From assembly GCA_950097015.1 (NCBI GenBank), contig CATNEN010000031.1, positions 3,226,001-3,290,000 of the forward strand: DNA of 64,000 nt. Reading direction: 5' to 3'. The position numbers and the translations under genes are program-made. The DNA is from Macrostomum hystrix. Taxonomy: Eukaryota > Platyhelminthes > Macrostomidae. The stretch's first letter is position 1. Every line of letters starts with the position of its first letter. Shown here piece after piece: positions 35,001 through 50,000 of the stretch. The notes under the pieces are model-generated. The model searched no databases. It was given only the letters and a program-made list of their open reading frames with translations, and was not told the origin of the DNA.

Positions 35001-38000
35001 AGTCTCTCCCCCAGCAACAAACAAACTGCTTTGAGTCCGTGTTGGGAGAGAAAGTGTGTTTATGTGCGAGACATTTAGTGAAAGTGAATCGCTGCTTCTG
35101 TGCTTGATTTTTTGTCGGTCACGACAACCTCCTGCTACTTGCTGGTGTGGCCTAGATAGTTTTTCTTTCATATTTTGGGGAAGGTTTTCAAACTGGTTTC
35201 ATTTGTTTACGCCTGATTGTCTTTCCACTGAAATTTGTATTTTGCACTTTTAGTTGAGCACACTCTGAGTGGGATTTAGGACGATTTTTTGTCATCTAAT
35301 ATCCCATTGAACCTGGCTTATTTCAATCAGGATTACTGATGCATTTAAAACCTGTTAAAGCAGGGTTGGATTAGCAATCCACTCTAATCCTGTTCAGATA
35401 GGGTTGGATTAGCAATCCACTCAAAGCCTGTTCAGATAGGGTTGGATTAGCAATCCACTCTAAGACTGTTCAGATAGGGTTGGATTAGCAATCCACTCTA
35501 ATCCTGTTCAGATAGGGTTGGATTAGCAATCCACTCTAATCCTGTTCAGATAGGGTTGGATTAGCAATCCACTCTAATCCTGTTCAGATAGGGTTGGATT
35601 AGCAATCCACTCAAAGCCTGTTCAGATAGGGTTGGATTAGCAATCCACTCTAATCCTGTTCAGATATGGTTGGATTAGCAATCCACTCTAATCCTGTTCA
35701 GATAGGGTTGGATTAGCAATCCACTCTAATCCTGTTCAGATAGGGTTGGATTAGCAATCCACTCTAAGCCTGTTCAGATAGGGTTGGATTAGCAATCCAC
35801 TCTAAGACTGTTCAGATAGGGTTGGATTAGCAATCCACTCTAATCCTGTTCAGATAGGGTTGGATTAGCAATCCACTCTAATCCTGTTCAGATAGGGTTG
35901 GATTAGCAATCCACTCAAGGCCTGTTCAGATAGGGTTGGATTAGCAATCCACTCTAATCCTGTTCAGATATGGTTGGATTAGCAATCCACTCTAATCCTG
36001 TTCAGATAGGGTTGGATTAGCAATCCACTCTAATCCTGTTCAGATATGGTTGAATTAGCAATCCACTCTAATCCTGTTCAGATATGGTTGGATTAGCAAT
36101 CCACTCTAAGCCTGTTCAGATAGGGTTGGATTAGCAATCCACTCTAATCCTGTTCAGATATGGTTGGATTAGCAATCCACTCTAAGACTGTTCAGATAGG
36201 GTTGGATTAGCAATCCACTCTAAGACTGTTCAGATAGGGTTGGATTAGCAATCCACTCTAATCCTGTTCAGATAGGGTTGGATTAGCAATCCACTCTAAG
36301 ACTGTTCAGATAGGGTTGGATTAGCAATCCACTCTAATCCTGTTCAGATAGGGTTGGATTAGCAATCCACTCAAGGCCTGTTCCGATAGGTTTGGATTAG
36401 CAATCCACTCTAAGACTGTTCAGATAGGGTTGGATTAGCAATCCACTCTAATCCTGTTAATATAGGGTTGGATTAGCAATCCACTCTATATTTTGGGGTA
36501 GGTTTTCAAACTGGTTTCATATGTTTATGCCTGATTATCTTTCCACTGAAATTTGTATTTTGCACTTTTAGTTGAGCACACTCTGAGTGGGATTTAGGAT
36601 GATTTTTTGTCATCTAATATCCCATTGAACCTGGCTTATTTCAATCAGGATTACTGATGCATTTAAAACCTGTTAAAGCAGGGTTGGATTAGCAATCCAC
36701 TCTAAGACTGTTCAGATAGGGTTGGATTAGCAATCCACTCAAGGCCTGTTCAGATAGGGTTGGATTAGCAATCCACTCTAAGACTGTTCAGATAGGGTTG
36801 GATTAGCAATCCACTCTAAGACTGTTCAGATAGGGTTGGATTAGCAATCCACTCTAATCCTGTTCAGATAGGGTTGGATTAGCAATCCACTCAAGGCCTG
36901 TTCCGATAGGTTTGGATTAGCAATCCACTCTAAGACTGTTCAGATAGGGTTGGATTAGCAATCCACTCTAAGACTGTTCAGATAGGGTTGGATTAGCAAT
37001 CCACTCTAAGACTGTTCAGATAGGGTTGGATTAGCAATCCACTCTAAGACTGTTCAGATAGGGTTGGATTAGCAATCCACTCTAATCCTGTTCAGATAGG
37101 GTTGGATTAGCAATCCACTCTAATCCTGTTCAGATATGGTTGGATTAGCAATCCACTCTAATCCTGTTCAGATATGGTTGGATTAGCAATCCACTCTAAG
37201 CCTGTTCAGATAGGGTTGGATTAGCAATCCACTCTAATCCTGTTAATATAGGGTTGGATTAGCAATCCACTCTATATTTTGGGGTAGGTTTTCAAACTGG
37301 TTTCATATGTTTATGCCTGATTATCTTTCCACTGAAATTTGTATTTTGCACTTTTAGTTGAGCACACTCTGAGTGGGATTTAGGATGATTTTTTGTCATC
37401 TAATATCCCATTGAACCTGGCTTATTTCAATCAGGATTACTGATGCATTTAAAACCTGTTAAAGCAGGGTTGGATTAGCAATCCACTCTAAGACTGTTCA
37501 GATAGGGTTGGATTAGCAATCCACTCAAGGCCTGTTCAGATAGGGTTGGATTAGCAATCCACTCTAAGACTGTTCAGATAGGGTTGGATTAGCAATCCAC
37601 TCTAAGACTGTTCAGATAGGGTTGGATTAGCAATCCACTCTAATCCTGTTCAGATAGGGTTGGATTAGCAATCCACTCAAGGCCTGTTCCGATAGGTTTG
37701 GATTAGCAATCCACTCTAAGACTGTTCAGATAGGGTTGGATTAGCAATCCACTCTAAGACTGTTCAGATAGGGTTGGATTAGCAATCCACTCTAAGACTG
37801 TTCAGATAGGGTTGGATTAGCAATCCACTCTAAGACTGTTCAGATAGGGTTGGATTAGCAATCCACTCTAAGACTGTTCAGATAGGGTTGGATTAGCAAT
37901 CCACTCTAAGACTGTTCAGATAGGGTTGGATTAGCAATCCACTCTAATCCTGTTCAGATAGGGTTGGATTAGCAATCCACTCTAATCCTGTTCAGATAGG

Positions 38001-41000
38001 GTTGGATTAGCAATCCACTCTAATCCTGTTCAGATAGGGTTGGATTAGCCCGTTATTAATTTATAGGGGGCAATAAAAAGCGCTCGTGTGTGTTAGTGAG
38101 AGAGCAGCAGTGCTCACACTGGCCTGGCTCTCATCTCAATTAAATGAGATGATTTGAAAATTGCTCCTATGGGTTAGGGGACAGTAGCTGATAGACTAGA
38201 TGGGGACTTGTGATCGAGCAAATCCACTAGGAATGGAAACTCCGCTTTTCTGCATAGTGTTTTTGCTTCTAGGCCTCCAGCTCTGACTTATCGAATAGCT
38301 AACGCACTATTTTGTTAATCCGTATTACTCTTAGTCTAGATTAGGCGTACTTTATGTGTCGCTTAGTCTTTTAGTTCTGTCGAAGTAAGTGTTAAGAGGA
38401 TTCTTAGTAATGCGAAATCTGCCATCTGGATTCGGAGTTGGTGTCAGACAGCTGACAGACCGAAGTCGCACTGCGGAAGTGGGCCCTGATTGAAAACTCG
38501 TGTCTTGCTGTGCACACTGCGGCCACTCACTACTCCCCCAACCAGCAGTCATCAATCAGCTGGCCCGTTACTGGCAGCTCCTGTTTGTCATTGGCGCCCG
38601 CCCCAGGTTCACATTGGTTCGCGTGTTTTCAAATTTTAATCAATAGCAATCAGGCGACCATACTGATAAACAAAGGTGACATGTAACAGATGTTAATTCC
38701 TATTAAATATATTTTGGGTCATTTTCTAATGTCATTCCTGACATCCGAATTGTCATTCCTGACATCCGACTTGCCATTCCTGACATCCGAATTGTCATTC
38801 CTGACATCCGTATTGTCATTCCTCACATTCGAATTGTCATTCCTGCCATTTCTGTTATCCTACTGCCATTTATGATATCCCAGTGCCATTTCTAATATCC
38901 ACTGCCATTTCTGACATCCAATGCCATTCCTGACATCCATTGCTATTTCTGACACCCATTGCTATTTCTGACATCCCACTGCTATTTCTGACACCCATTG
39001 CTATTTCTGACATCCGTTGCTAATTCTGGCACCCACTGCCATTTCTGACACCCATTGCTATTTCTGACATCCGTATTTCCGATATCCCACTGTCATTTCT
39101 GATATCGCACTGCCATTTCTGACATCCATTGCCATTTCTGGCACCCATTGCTATTTCTGACATCCGTATTTCCGATATCCCACTGTCATTTCTGATATCG
39201 CACTGCCATTTCTGACATCCATTGCCATTTCTGGCACCCATTGCTATTTCTGACACCCATTGCTTTTTCTGACACCCATTGCCATTTCTGACACCCATTG
39301 CTATTTCTGACATCCATTGCTATTTTTGACACCCATTGCTATTACCGACATCCCACTGCCATTTCTGACATCCCACAGCCATTTCTGACATCCCACAGCC
39401 ATTTCTGACATCCCACTGCCATTTCTGACATCCCATTGCTATTTCTGACACCCACTGCTATTTCTGACACCCATTGCTATTTCTGACACCCATTGCTATT
39501 ACCGACATCCCACTGCCATTTCTGACATCCCACTGCCATTTCTGACATCCCACTGCCATTTCTGACATCCCACTGCCATTTCTGACATCCCATTGCTATT
39601 TCTGACACCCACTGCTATTTCTGACACCCATTGCTATTTCTGACACCCATTGCTATTACCGACATCCCACTGCCATTTCTGACATCCCACTGCCATTTCT
39701 GACATCCCACTGCTATGGTTTATTTTGGTTCGAAATAAACTTTCAATGTCGAGTCTTAGCATATAAAAGATGGCATTTTAATAATCGCATCAGTCGCATA
39801 AGGGTATCATGCATGCATAATATTAACAACTCGCACAACTATGCCAATGGTGCGTAGGCAATTTGAAATTACAGAAAATCTGTTAGCATATCGCGAATCG
39901 TTGAGTTAATTCGTAGAACATGACCTGTTTTGTATACTGCAATGGAAAATTAATTTTGCATTACGGTAAATCAAGCAGAGACACAATGTGAAAGCAAACG
40001 GAAGCAGTACAAAGGTGCGATTCGGGACCGGGCAAACTGTTGGGGATGCGCTGCGGCCATTGGGGATCGTGCATTTTTTTAGGGAAAGACTCCTGACAAG
40101 AACTAGAACAAATTGGACTAGAACAAATGCACTTTGGCCCATCGGCCCTTGCCAACCAGCCTTTCACTGACAGCTGCTGGTCTCCGCTCTCAGCTTTTAT
40201 GGCAGCGATTGGTGATTGCACAGACTCAGAAATGGACATTATCCAGTTCACGAGTGTATGGTAATGTTAGGCGTGGGCGGATGGTAATGTTAGGTGTGGG
40301 CGGATGGTAATATTAGGTGTGGGTGGATGGTAATGCTAGGTGTGGGTGGATGGTAATGTTAGGTGTGGGTGGATGGTAATATTATGTGTGGGTGGATGGT
40401 AATGTTAGGTGTGGGTGGATGGTAATGTTAGGTGTAGGTGGATGGTAATATTAGGTGTGGGTGGATGGTAATGCTAGGTGTGGGTGGATGGTAATATTAG
40501 GTGTGGGTGGATGGTAATGTTAGGTGTGGGTGGATGGTAATGTTAGGTGTGGGTGGATGGTAATATTAGGTGTGGGTGGATGGTAATGTTAGGTGTGGGT
40601 GGATGGTAATATTAGGTGTGGGTGGATGGTAATGTTAGGTGTTGGCGAATGGTAATATTAGGTGTGGTTGGATGGTAATATTAGGTGTGGGTGGATGGTA
40701 ATGTTGGGTGTGGGTGGATGGTAATATTAGGTGTGGGTGGATGGTAATATTAGGTGTGGGTGGATGGTAATATTAGGTGTGGGTGGATGGTAATGTTAGG
40801 TGTGGGTGGATGGTAATGTTAGGTGTGGGTGGATGGTAATGTTAGGTGTGGGTGGATGGTAATATTAGGTGTGGGTGGATGGTAATGTTAGGTGTGGGTG
40901 GATGGTAATGTTAGGTGTGGGTGGATGGTAATGTTAGGTGTGGGTGGATGGTAATGTTAGGTGTGGGTGGATGGTAATGTTAGGTGTGGGTGGATGGTAA

Positions 41001-44000
41001 TATTAGGTGTGGGTGGATGGTAATATTAGGTGTGGGTGGATGGTAATATTAGGTGTGGGTGGATGGTAATATTAGGTGTGGGTGGATGGTAATATTAGGT
41101 GTGGGTGGATGGTAATGCTAGGTGTGGGTGGATGGTAATGTTAGGTGTGGGTGGATGGTAATATTAGGTGTGGGTGGATGGTAATGTTAGGTGTGGGTGG
41201 ATGGTAATGTTAGGTGTAGGTGGATGGTAATATTAGGTGTGGGTGGATGGTAATGCTAGGTGTGGGTGGATGGTAATATTAGGTGTGGGTGGATGGTAAT
41301 GTTAGGTGTGGGTGGATGGTAATGTTAGGTGTGGGTGGATGGTAATATTAGGTGTGGGTGGATGGTAATGTTAGGTGTGGGTGGATGGTAATATTAGGTG
41401 TGGGTGGATGGTAATGTTAGGTGTGGGTGGATGGTAATATTAGGTGTGGGTGGATGGTAATGTTAGGTGTGGGTGGATGGTAATGTTAGGTGTGGGTGGA
41501 TGGTAATGTTAGGTGTGGGTGGATGGTAATGTTAGGTGTGGGCGGATGGTAATATTAGGTGTGGGTGGATGGTAATATTAGGTGTGGGCGGATGGTAATA
41601 TTAGGTGTGGGCGGATGGTAATATTAGGTGTGGGTGGATGGTAATATTAGGTGTGGGTGGATGGTAATATTAGGTGTGGGTGGATGGTAATATTAGGTGT
41701 GGGTGGATGGTAATATTAGGTGTGGGTGGATGGTAATATTAGGTGTGGGTGGATGGTAATATTAGGTGTGGGTGGATGGTAATGTTAGGTGTGGGTGGAT
41801 GGTAATATTAGGTGTGGGTGGATGGTAATGTTAGGTGTGGGTGGATGGTAATATTAGGTGTGGGTGGATGGTAATGTTAGGTGTGGGTGGATGGTAATAC
41901 ATTGGTGTGGGCGAATGGTAATGTTAGGTGTGGGTGGATGGTAATGTTAGGTGTGGGTGGACGGCTGATGGTAATGTTTTGTCGGGCGGATGTAAAATGC
42001 CGGCCGTTGGTTAATTAAGCTAGGCGGATGCAAATACATTGATGGCAACAAATGGTATTGACCATACTATCAGCTTAGTGCTATTTGGCTAATGACAAGC
42101 TAATGAGCTGTTGTACTGAGAATGCACTTCACCTTAGCAGTCATTCTTGCTGTGCCTTGAAATGCCTTATTTACGTAGGTATTGAATTTGATTGTATCGC
42201 ACTTATTTGCAGATCTATACATTAGTCCCGAAACAACAATGAGAGACTATCAGTGTGGGTCCGGTCTGCAGTGTTGAGAAGTGTAAATTGGAACTCGAGC
42301 TGGGAAGGTTTGTGGGGGGGACGGGTCACCGCAAGCTGCCGCCGGTGCCAGGCCTCAGTGGCAGGGTCTCGGAGTTTGCCATGCGAACCCGGTGGTTGCC
42401 GGATGCGTTGGAAGAGGCGCCTGCGGCAAAATGCGACCGGACAGGCGAGGGCGAGGTCGAATTCGAGGCCAGCTCGATGTCGCGCGGCTCCTGACGCCTG
42501 TAGCTGAGAATCTTCGGTATGCGCAGCGGATTTCTCTGGGTCCTGGGCAGCTTGCTGATGCACAGGTACCAGTAATAGCTGGCGCAGATGATGAAGAACT
42601 CGGCGAATTCGAACAGGGTCACTATGCTGAAGCCGATCCAGAGGCCCAGGACGCCTGCGGGTTCGAGGATTAGGGTCGACAGACTATTGGTCTGCTGATT
42701 TCATAAATCCCAATCCTAAATCGGATCCCCGATCCCGTATCCCAATCACAGATCTCTCAGATCCCCAATCCCAAATCCAAGATCCCCAAACCCAGATCCC
42801 CAATCCCAGATCCCCAATCCCAGATCCCCAATTCCAGATCCCAAATCTCAGATCCCAAATCCCAGATCCCCAATCCCAGATCCCAAATCTCAGATACCCA
42901 ATCCCAGATCCCCAATCCCAGATCCCCAATCCCAGATCCCCAATCCCAGATCCAAGATCCCTAAACCCAGATCCCTAATCCCAGATCCCCAATTCCAGAT
43001 CCCAAATCTCTGATACCCAATCCCAGATCCCCAATCCCAGATCCCCAATCCCAGATCCCCTATTCCAGATCCCCTATTCCAGATCCCCAATCCCAGATAG
43101 CTGACTACAAAACCTTGATTCCTGGTTCTCAGGTTTCAGAGCCGCAATCCTCAATCCACGATCTCAGATCAAAGATTCTAAGATGAATATCGGATCCCAA
43201 ATCCAAATTTTTGTCCGAAAAGTTACTAAGCATGTATATTTAAGTGTTGTCGATTCTTCGAGCAAGAAATTCGCTTTGGCTATTGATATAAATGCGTCAG
43301 GTGTGCCATACACTAGGTACATCAGCCCCTTTCTTAGTGCGATGCAACACATTGTCTGAGCAGAAATCGCCGAATGGCGTGACCAACTGTCTAGCCGGAC
43401 CCTGGTTTCAGCCTTCAGCAGGGCCTGAGGCGCCAGTAGCGAATTGAATCACAAATAATGCCAAGTCCAGCACATGAAGGCACGCAAGCAGCCAAGATGC
43501 TGAAATTATTTCTCTCGCACAGCCTAAAACTCCTCTCGCTCATTGTCAGCGACAATAAAAGATAATTTATCAGTGCTGCAGTAGGGAGATATTGGTGGCT
43601 GTTTTCTGAGATTTTATTTCTTCATAAATAAAACGAATATGCATAAAAATGACTGCTTTTTTAAACTAAACTTTATCTTTCATGCTCTTTCCAGCCTATT
43701 TCTAGACTGTCTGTCTAGTCATCTACTCTCTCAACCCAGATCTCCAATCTCTTTCTAGACTGTCCGCCTAGTCATCTACTCTCTCAACCCAGATCCCCAG
43801 CCTCTTTCTAGACTGTCTGTCTAGTCATCTACTCTCTCAACCCAGATCTCCAATGTCTTTCTAGACTGTCTGTCTAGTCATCTACTCTCTCAACCCAGAT
43901 CCCCAGCCTCTTTCTAGGCTGTCTGTCTAGTCATCTACTCTCTCAACCCAGATCTCCTATCTCTTTCTAGACTGTCTAGTCATCTACTCTCTCAACCCAG

Positions 44001-47000
44001 ATCTCCAGCCTCTTTCTAGGCTGTCTGTCTAGTCATCTACTCTCTCAACCCAGATCCCCAGCCTCTTTCTAGACTGTCTAGTCATCTACTCTCTCAACCC
44101 AGATCTCCTATCTCTTTCTAGACTGTCTAGTCATCTACTCTCTCAACCCAGATCCCCAGCCTCTTTCTAGACTGTCTAGTCATCTACTCTCTCAACCCAG
44201 ATCTCCTATCTCTTTCTAGACTGTCTAGTCATCTACTCTCTCATCCCAGATCTCCAATCTCTTTCTAGACTGTCTGTCTAGTCATCTACTCTCTCAACCC
44301 AGATCTCCTATCTCTTTCTAGACTGTCTAGTCATCTACTCTCTCAACCCAGATCTCCAGCCTCTTTCTAGGCTGTCTGTCTAGTCATCTACTCTCTCAAC
44401 CCAGATCCCCAGCCTCTTTCTAGACTGTCTAGTCATCTACTCTCTCAACCCAGATCTCCTATCTCTTTCTAGGCTGTCTGTCTAGTCATCTACTCTCTCA
44501 ACCCAGATCCCCAGCCTCTTTCTAGGCTGTCTGTCTAGTCATCTACTCTCCCAACCCAGATCTCCTATCTCTTTCTAGACTGTCTAGTCATCTACTCTCT
44601 CAACCCAGATCTCCAATCTCTTTCTAGACTGTCTGTCTAGACATCTACTCTCTCAACCCAGATCCCCAGCCTCTTTCTAGGCTGTCTGTCTAGTCATCTA
44701 CTCTCTCAACCCAGATCCCCAGCCTCTTTCTAGACTGTCTGTCTAGTCATCTACTCTCTCAACCCAGATCCCCAGCCTCTTTCTAGGCTGTCTGTCTAGT
44801 CATCTACTCTCCCAACCCAGATCTCCTATCTCTTTCTAGACTGTCTAGTCATCTACTCTCTCAACCCAGATCTCCAGCCTCTTTCTAGGCTGTCTGTCTA
44901 GTCATCTACTCTCTCAACCCAGATCCCCAGCCTCTTTCTAGGCTGTCTGTCTAGTCATCTACTCTCTCAACCCAGATCCCCAGCCTCTTTCTAGACTGTC
45001 TGTCTAGTCATCTACTCTCCCAACCCAGATCTCCAATCTCTTTCTAGACTGTCTAGTCATCTACTCTCTCAACCCAGATCTCCTATCTCTTTCTAGACTG
45101 TCTACTCATCTACTCTCTCAACCCAGATCCCCAGCCTCTTTCTAGGCTGTCTGTCTAGTCATCTACTCTCTCAACCCAGATCCCCAGCCTCTTTCTAGGC
45201 TGTCTGTCTAGTCATCTACTCTCCCAACCCAGATCTCCAATCTCTTTCTAGACTGTCTAGTCATCTACTCTCTCAACCCAGATCCCCAGCCTCTTTCTAG
45301 GCTGTCTAGTCATCTACTCTCAACCCAGATCCCCTAGATTTCACTTATTCCTAGTGTTTTGTCTGATTGTCCATCGAATCTGGCAAGTTTGTATCCTTGA
45401 ACAGTGTACAATGCCGCTCTTCGCCTCTCGCTCTCTGTCAGTCCCTGCTGCCACCCTTTACACCGCAGTCTTTCATTTCCGGTTCTCCAAATGCGAATAT
45501 TATTACAGTTGGTTGGCCGAAATCCCAAATTTGCTCTCCGCACTGGCAATCAATCTTAATTTGCTTAAAACATGGGAAATAAAACTGAAAGCAAGTCGGT
45601 CCGCCAGCAGCAGATGGGGTGTTGGCAATAAAAACAAACGCAATAGCTTTGCCCCTGCATAATAGCTGTGTGGTTGTTTCTCTGACTTATTTGTCTAATA
45701 ACAACTAGCTAAGATCTCACATGAGTGCTGACTCAACACGGAGTCCAGTTACTCTAGCTGGACTGCTTTCTGTGCATCGGAGAATAAAGAAATGACAACT
45801 AAACCAGTTAGGCATGGTGTACTGCTTTTCAGTCCATGGACTGGTGGTGACCATTTTTTAAGTTGGTTAATTGACTGCGATTCGAACTACCGACCTCTCG
45901 TTCAGAAGTCCAAAGCTCTCGCCAATGGGCTACAAGTCTCTCTTTCTCTCTTTGTTCTCACGCTACCTTAATGAGCGATCCTTAAAGTGCGATCCAATGG
46001 ACAGGATTCTGGACATTTGCTTTCCTGAAAGTGCCACAACCAGGTACTAAGCTGTCCAATGCAGGATTTGCGCCCCAATAGGCCACTGTATCCACTGACA
46101 ACACTTCCGATTGATTTCTTGTCCACCTACGTGTGGACCTCAGGCCCCAGTCCACCCGCCCAACTTTGGACTCGAGCCTTGTCACGCACACGCACACAGC
46201 CTGTTCTGCTGCCACCCGCTGTGCCTGTCTGGCAGCCTTATTTAATTGGCTCCACTGGCCAAAAAATCCTTAATGAGATCTGCCTGGCCATATTGGCTAT
46301 GCGAATTGCTGCTGCGAATGGCATCTGGTTTTCAATTCCTCCGTCACTCTCTGCTGTTTTTTTTAAGTTTAGTCTCCTAAAAAATCGATTCAATACTAGA
46401 CTTCCATCAATCCGGCGCCACCTTGCCCAGCGCGTCTGGTTGCTCTCACTTTGAGTAGAATAATCTATTTGTTTTCCTTTCGGAAATCAATCACCGTGCC
46501 AATATCATTAACATTGGCTGCGAACTGTTATTAACATTCTTTCAACTCTTCTTGATCATTTTCTAGGATATTCACATTCGTTTCTACTAGTGAAATATAT
46601 GGATTGCTAGTCTAGCTCATTAATTAGGGGATGGAATGGATTGCTAGTCTAGCTCATTAATTAGGGGATGGAATGGATTGCTAGTCTAGCTCATTAATTA
46701 GGGGATGGAATGGATTGCTAGTCTAGCTCATTAATTAGGGGATGGAATGGATTGCTAGTCTAGCTCATTAATTAGGGGATGGAATGGATTGCTAGTCTAG
46801 CTCATTAATTAGGGGATGGAATGGATTGCTAGTCTAGCTCATTAATTAGGGGATGGAATGGATTGCTAGTCTAGCTCATTAATTAGGGGATGGAATGGAT
46901 TGCTAGTCTAGCTCATTAATTAGGGGATGGAATGGATTGCTAGTCTAGCTCATTAATTAGGGGATGGATTGCTAGTCTAGCTCATTAATTAGGGGATGGA

Positions 47001-50000
47001 ATGGATTACTAGTCTAGCTCATTAATTAGGGGATGGAATGTATTGCTAGTCTAGCTCATTAATTAGGGGATGGAATGGATTGCTAGTCTAGCTCATTAAT
47101 TAGGGGATGGAATGTATTGCTAGTCTAGCTCATTAATTAGGGGATGGAATGTATTGCTAGTCTAGCTCATTAATTAGGGGATGGATTGCTAGTCTAGCTC
47201 ATTAATTAGGGGATGGAATGGATTGCTAGTCTAGCTCATTAATTAGGGGATGGAATGTATTGCTAGTCTAGCTCATTAATTAGGGGATCGAATGGATTGC
47301 TAGTCTAGCTCATTAATTAGGGGATGGAATGGATTGCTAGTCTAGCTCATTAATTAGGGGATGGAATGGATTGCTAGTCTAGCTCATTAATTAGGGGATG
47401 GAATGTATTGCTAGTCTAGCTCATTAATTAGGGGATGGAATGTATTGCTAGTCTAGCTCATTAATTAGGGGATGGAATGGATTGCTAGTCTAGCTCATTA
47501 ATTAGGGGATGGAATGGATTGCTAGTCTAGCTCATTAATTAGGGGATGGAATGGATTGCTAGTCTAGCTCATTAATTAGGGGATGGAATGGATTGCTAGT
47601 CAAGCTCATTAATTAGGGGATGGAATGGATTGCTAGTCTAGCTCATTAATTAGGGGATGGAATGGATTGCTAGTCTAGCTCATTAATTAGGGGATGGAAT
47701 GGATTGCTAGTCTATCATATAAATGATGCTAAAAATGCGTTTTTGGAGCTGAAGTGTGGGATATTTTGTGTCAGGGAGTTTGTTTATCACCTTAGCCAAT
47801 CAAAACGTTTCTATTCTCGACCGCAGGCAGGTGAGGAATTTCGTTGACCTTGGATTTAGCAGAATGCGAAGATCAATTTAATTCGGCAATAGAATGGAAT
47901 TTCGTCACCAGAAAAAGTCACAGCCCCAACAGTATTTTGTATTGAAAACGAATGCAGCGCAGTCACCCAGCAAGTCAAGCTTTCTGTTTAAAATATTTCA
48001 AACTTTTCCCAGTTTGAGGTTTAGAATTTATTTCTAATTGATGTTTGCTAGTTGGCATGACAACCAGAAGGTTGCTAATATGCAGTGCATGCCAAGCTAA
48101 CTAACTAGTCTATCTGAGCACTGGTTCTAGACTGGTCAAATCATACCTATCCGGGGATGGGGGGCATAAATATTCCACCTCACGTTCTTGGCCTTTTTTC
48201 ACCGACCCTCAGACGCCGGCAAGGTCAAGGAGCATAATATATTGGCGTCCAAGTTGATTAAACTGTTATTAGCTTTAGCTGGCTGTCTATAAGCCATGTT
48301 CCTAAGCCACACTGGCCAGGTCTATAATCTGCAGCCAGCGTGAATTAAGAAAGAACTAAAACTGTTCGGCTAACAGTGTATTCTTTTCAAGAATGGCTTG
48401 GCCAACCTAAGCATTGTGTCGCCGCTCGTCACTGATCCCCTGCAGACTTTGGGCAAAAAAAATCAATAGCAGTACCTAAGTACCTAAGGTTCTCACGGTT
48501 ATTGTTTGCTTTATCAACTTCGTAGATAGTATTTCTACACACCTACATAAGAAGGCCGGGTTGGCTTGGCGGAAGCAAAGTTCCGAGCCTCTCTGTTTGT
48601 ACTTTACAATTCGCGTTGTATTCACCTTGTGACCAATTCTATAGTTCTTGTACCCAACAACTCAGTGTTGTGGTCTTCAATGGTAAGCAGAATCTACTAC
48701 AAGGACCTATAAATACAAGAACCTGGAAATTTTGACCAGAAAATCTTTCGCAACAATTTCGGTACTTCAACGTACATTGCAAATTGTATTTTTTGCGTTT
48801 ATATGGATGTTTATAAATGTAAGCATATGCGTAGTTTTTTTCTACCAATAAAGCTGTTAGTCTATGGCCACGACTGGCTATATGTATCGTGTTAAACTGC
48901 CCATAACTTTGAGCCATAGACATTGGGAGTGGGCAGAAATGATTTATTGCTGCAGCCTGCACGCTTCAACTGTCTATGGGTAAGAGCCGCCTGAAATCAT
49001 TCAATACCATAGACAGCTCTATTAGGAACCATAAAAATATATCAGATAGAGAATCAGAGATTTAGTAGATCCAGTAAACCTTTCTTAAATAAAATGCTAA
49101 AGGCTATCTTAGTGTTATTATTTAGAATTCCTTGGAGTGATCAGCAAAAATATATATTTCCTTATATTTCTATTTATATTTTATCGCCGAATCCATTGGA
49201 TATATTTTGCTACAACTCTTTTAGGCTACACTGGAGGCTAAATTTGACGAGTGAAAATGGAAGAAAATTTGAAATTTATCGTTCGCTCATCTCAGCGGTT
49301 GCCCGGCTCTTCCATTTCACTTTCAATTTTATCTCTCTGCCGTTCAGCTGAAATTGGGATTTTTTCCCATCGTCTCAACTGGCAGGGCAGCCAAGTTGGA
49401 TTTGCAGGGCTGTCTGTGAAGATCAAAGTAAATGTTATTTCATGCCTATATTTGGTCATACATTTCTAAAGCTAGTTTTATATTATTTTCATCGAGTTAT
49501 ATGCAGCAGAGAGCTATTAGTTTGGGTACATGGCTCGTCAGACTTTTGGGATACAAACCAGAGACTCAATGTAATAAAGTTTTCTTCGCCATGCAGGTGT
49601 GTCCCAGTGCAGTGTTCTGGTACGACCTCGCAATAATGTATGCCGTGTATAGCAGCTCCTAGTGAATAGCCTCACTGAGCTTCAAAGACCAACGAAAAAC
49701 TGCAAATAGGCAGCATCGCATGCAAAAGTACTTCTGCTTGGCCTGCAGGCAGTTGGTAAATGCGATGCACTTGACTGACAGTGTTCACATGAAAACCTGT
49801 TTTTCTCATCGTTATTGTGATAGACTAGAAATTCCTTCCACCCCATCATTGATGGAATAGACTAGCAATCCATTCCACCCCATCATTGATTGGATAGACT
49901 AGCAATCCATCCAACCCATCATTGATGGGATAGACTAGCAATCCATTTCACCCCATCATTGATGGGATAGACTAGCAATCCATTTCACCCCATCATTTAT

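Noticed and set aside
45870-45935. tRNA-Arg gene on the minus strand
   Set aside because: The A and B boxes resemble tRNA-Arg, but the arms do not pair fully and it is attached to SINE sequence (CAGTCCATGGACTG).
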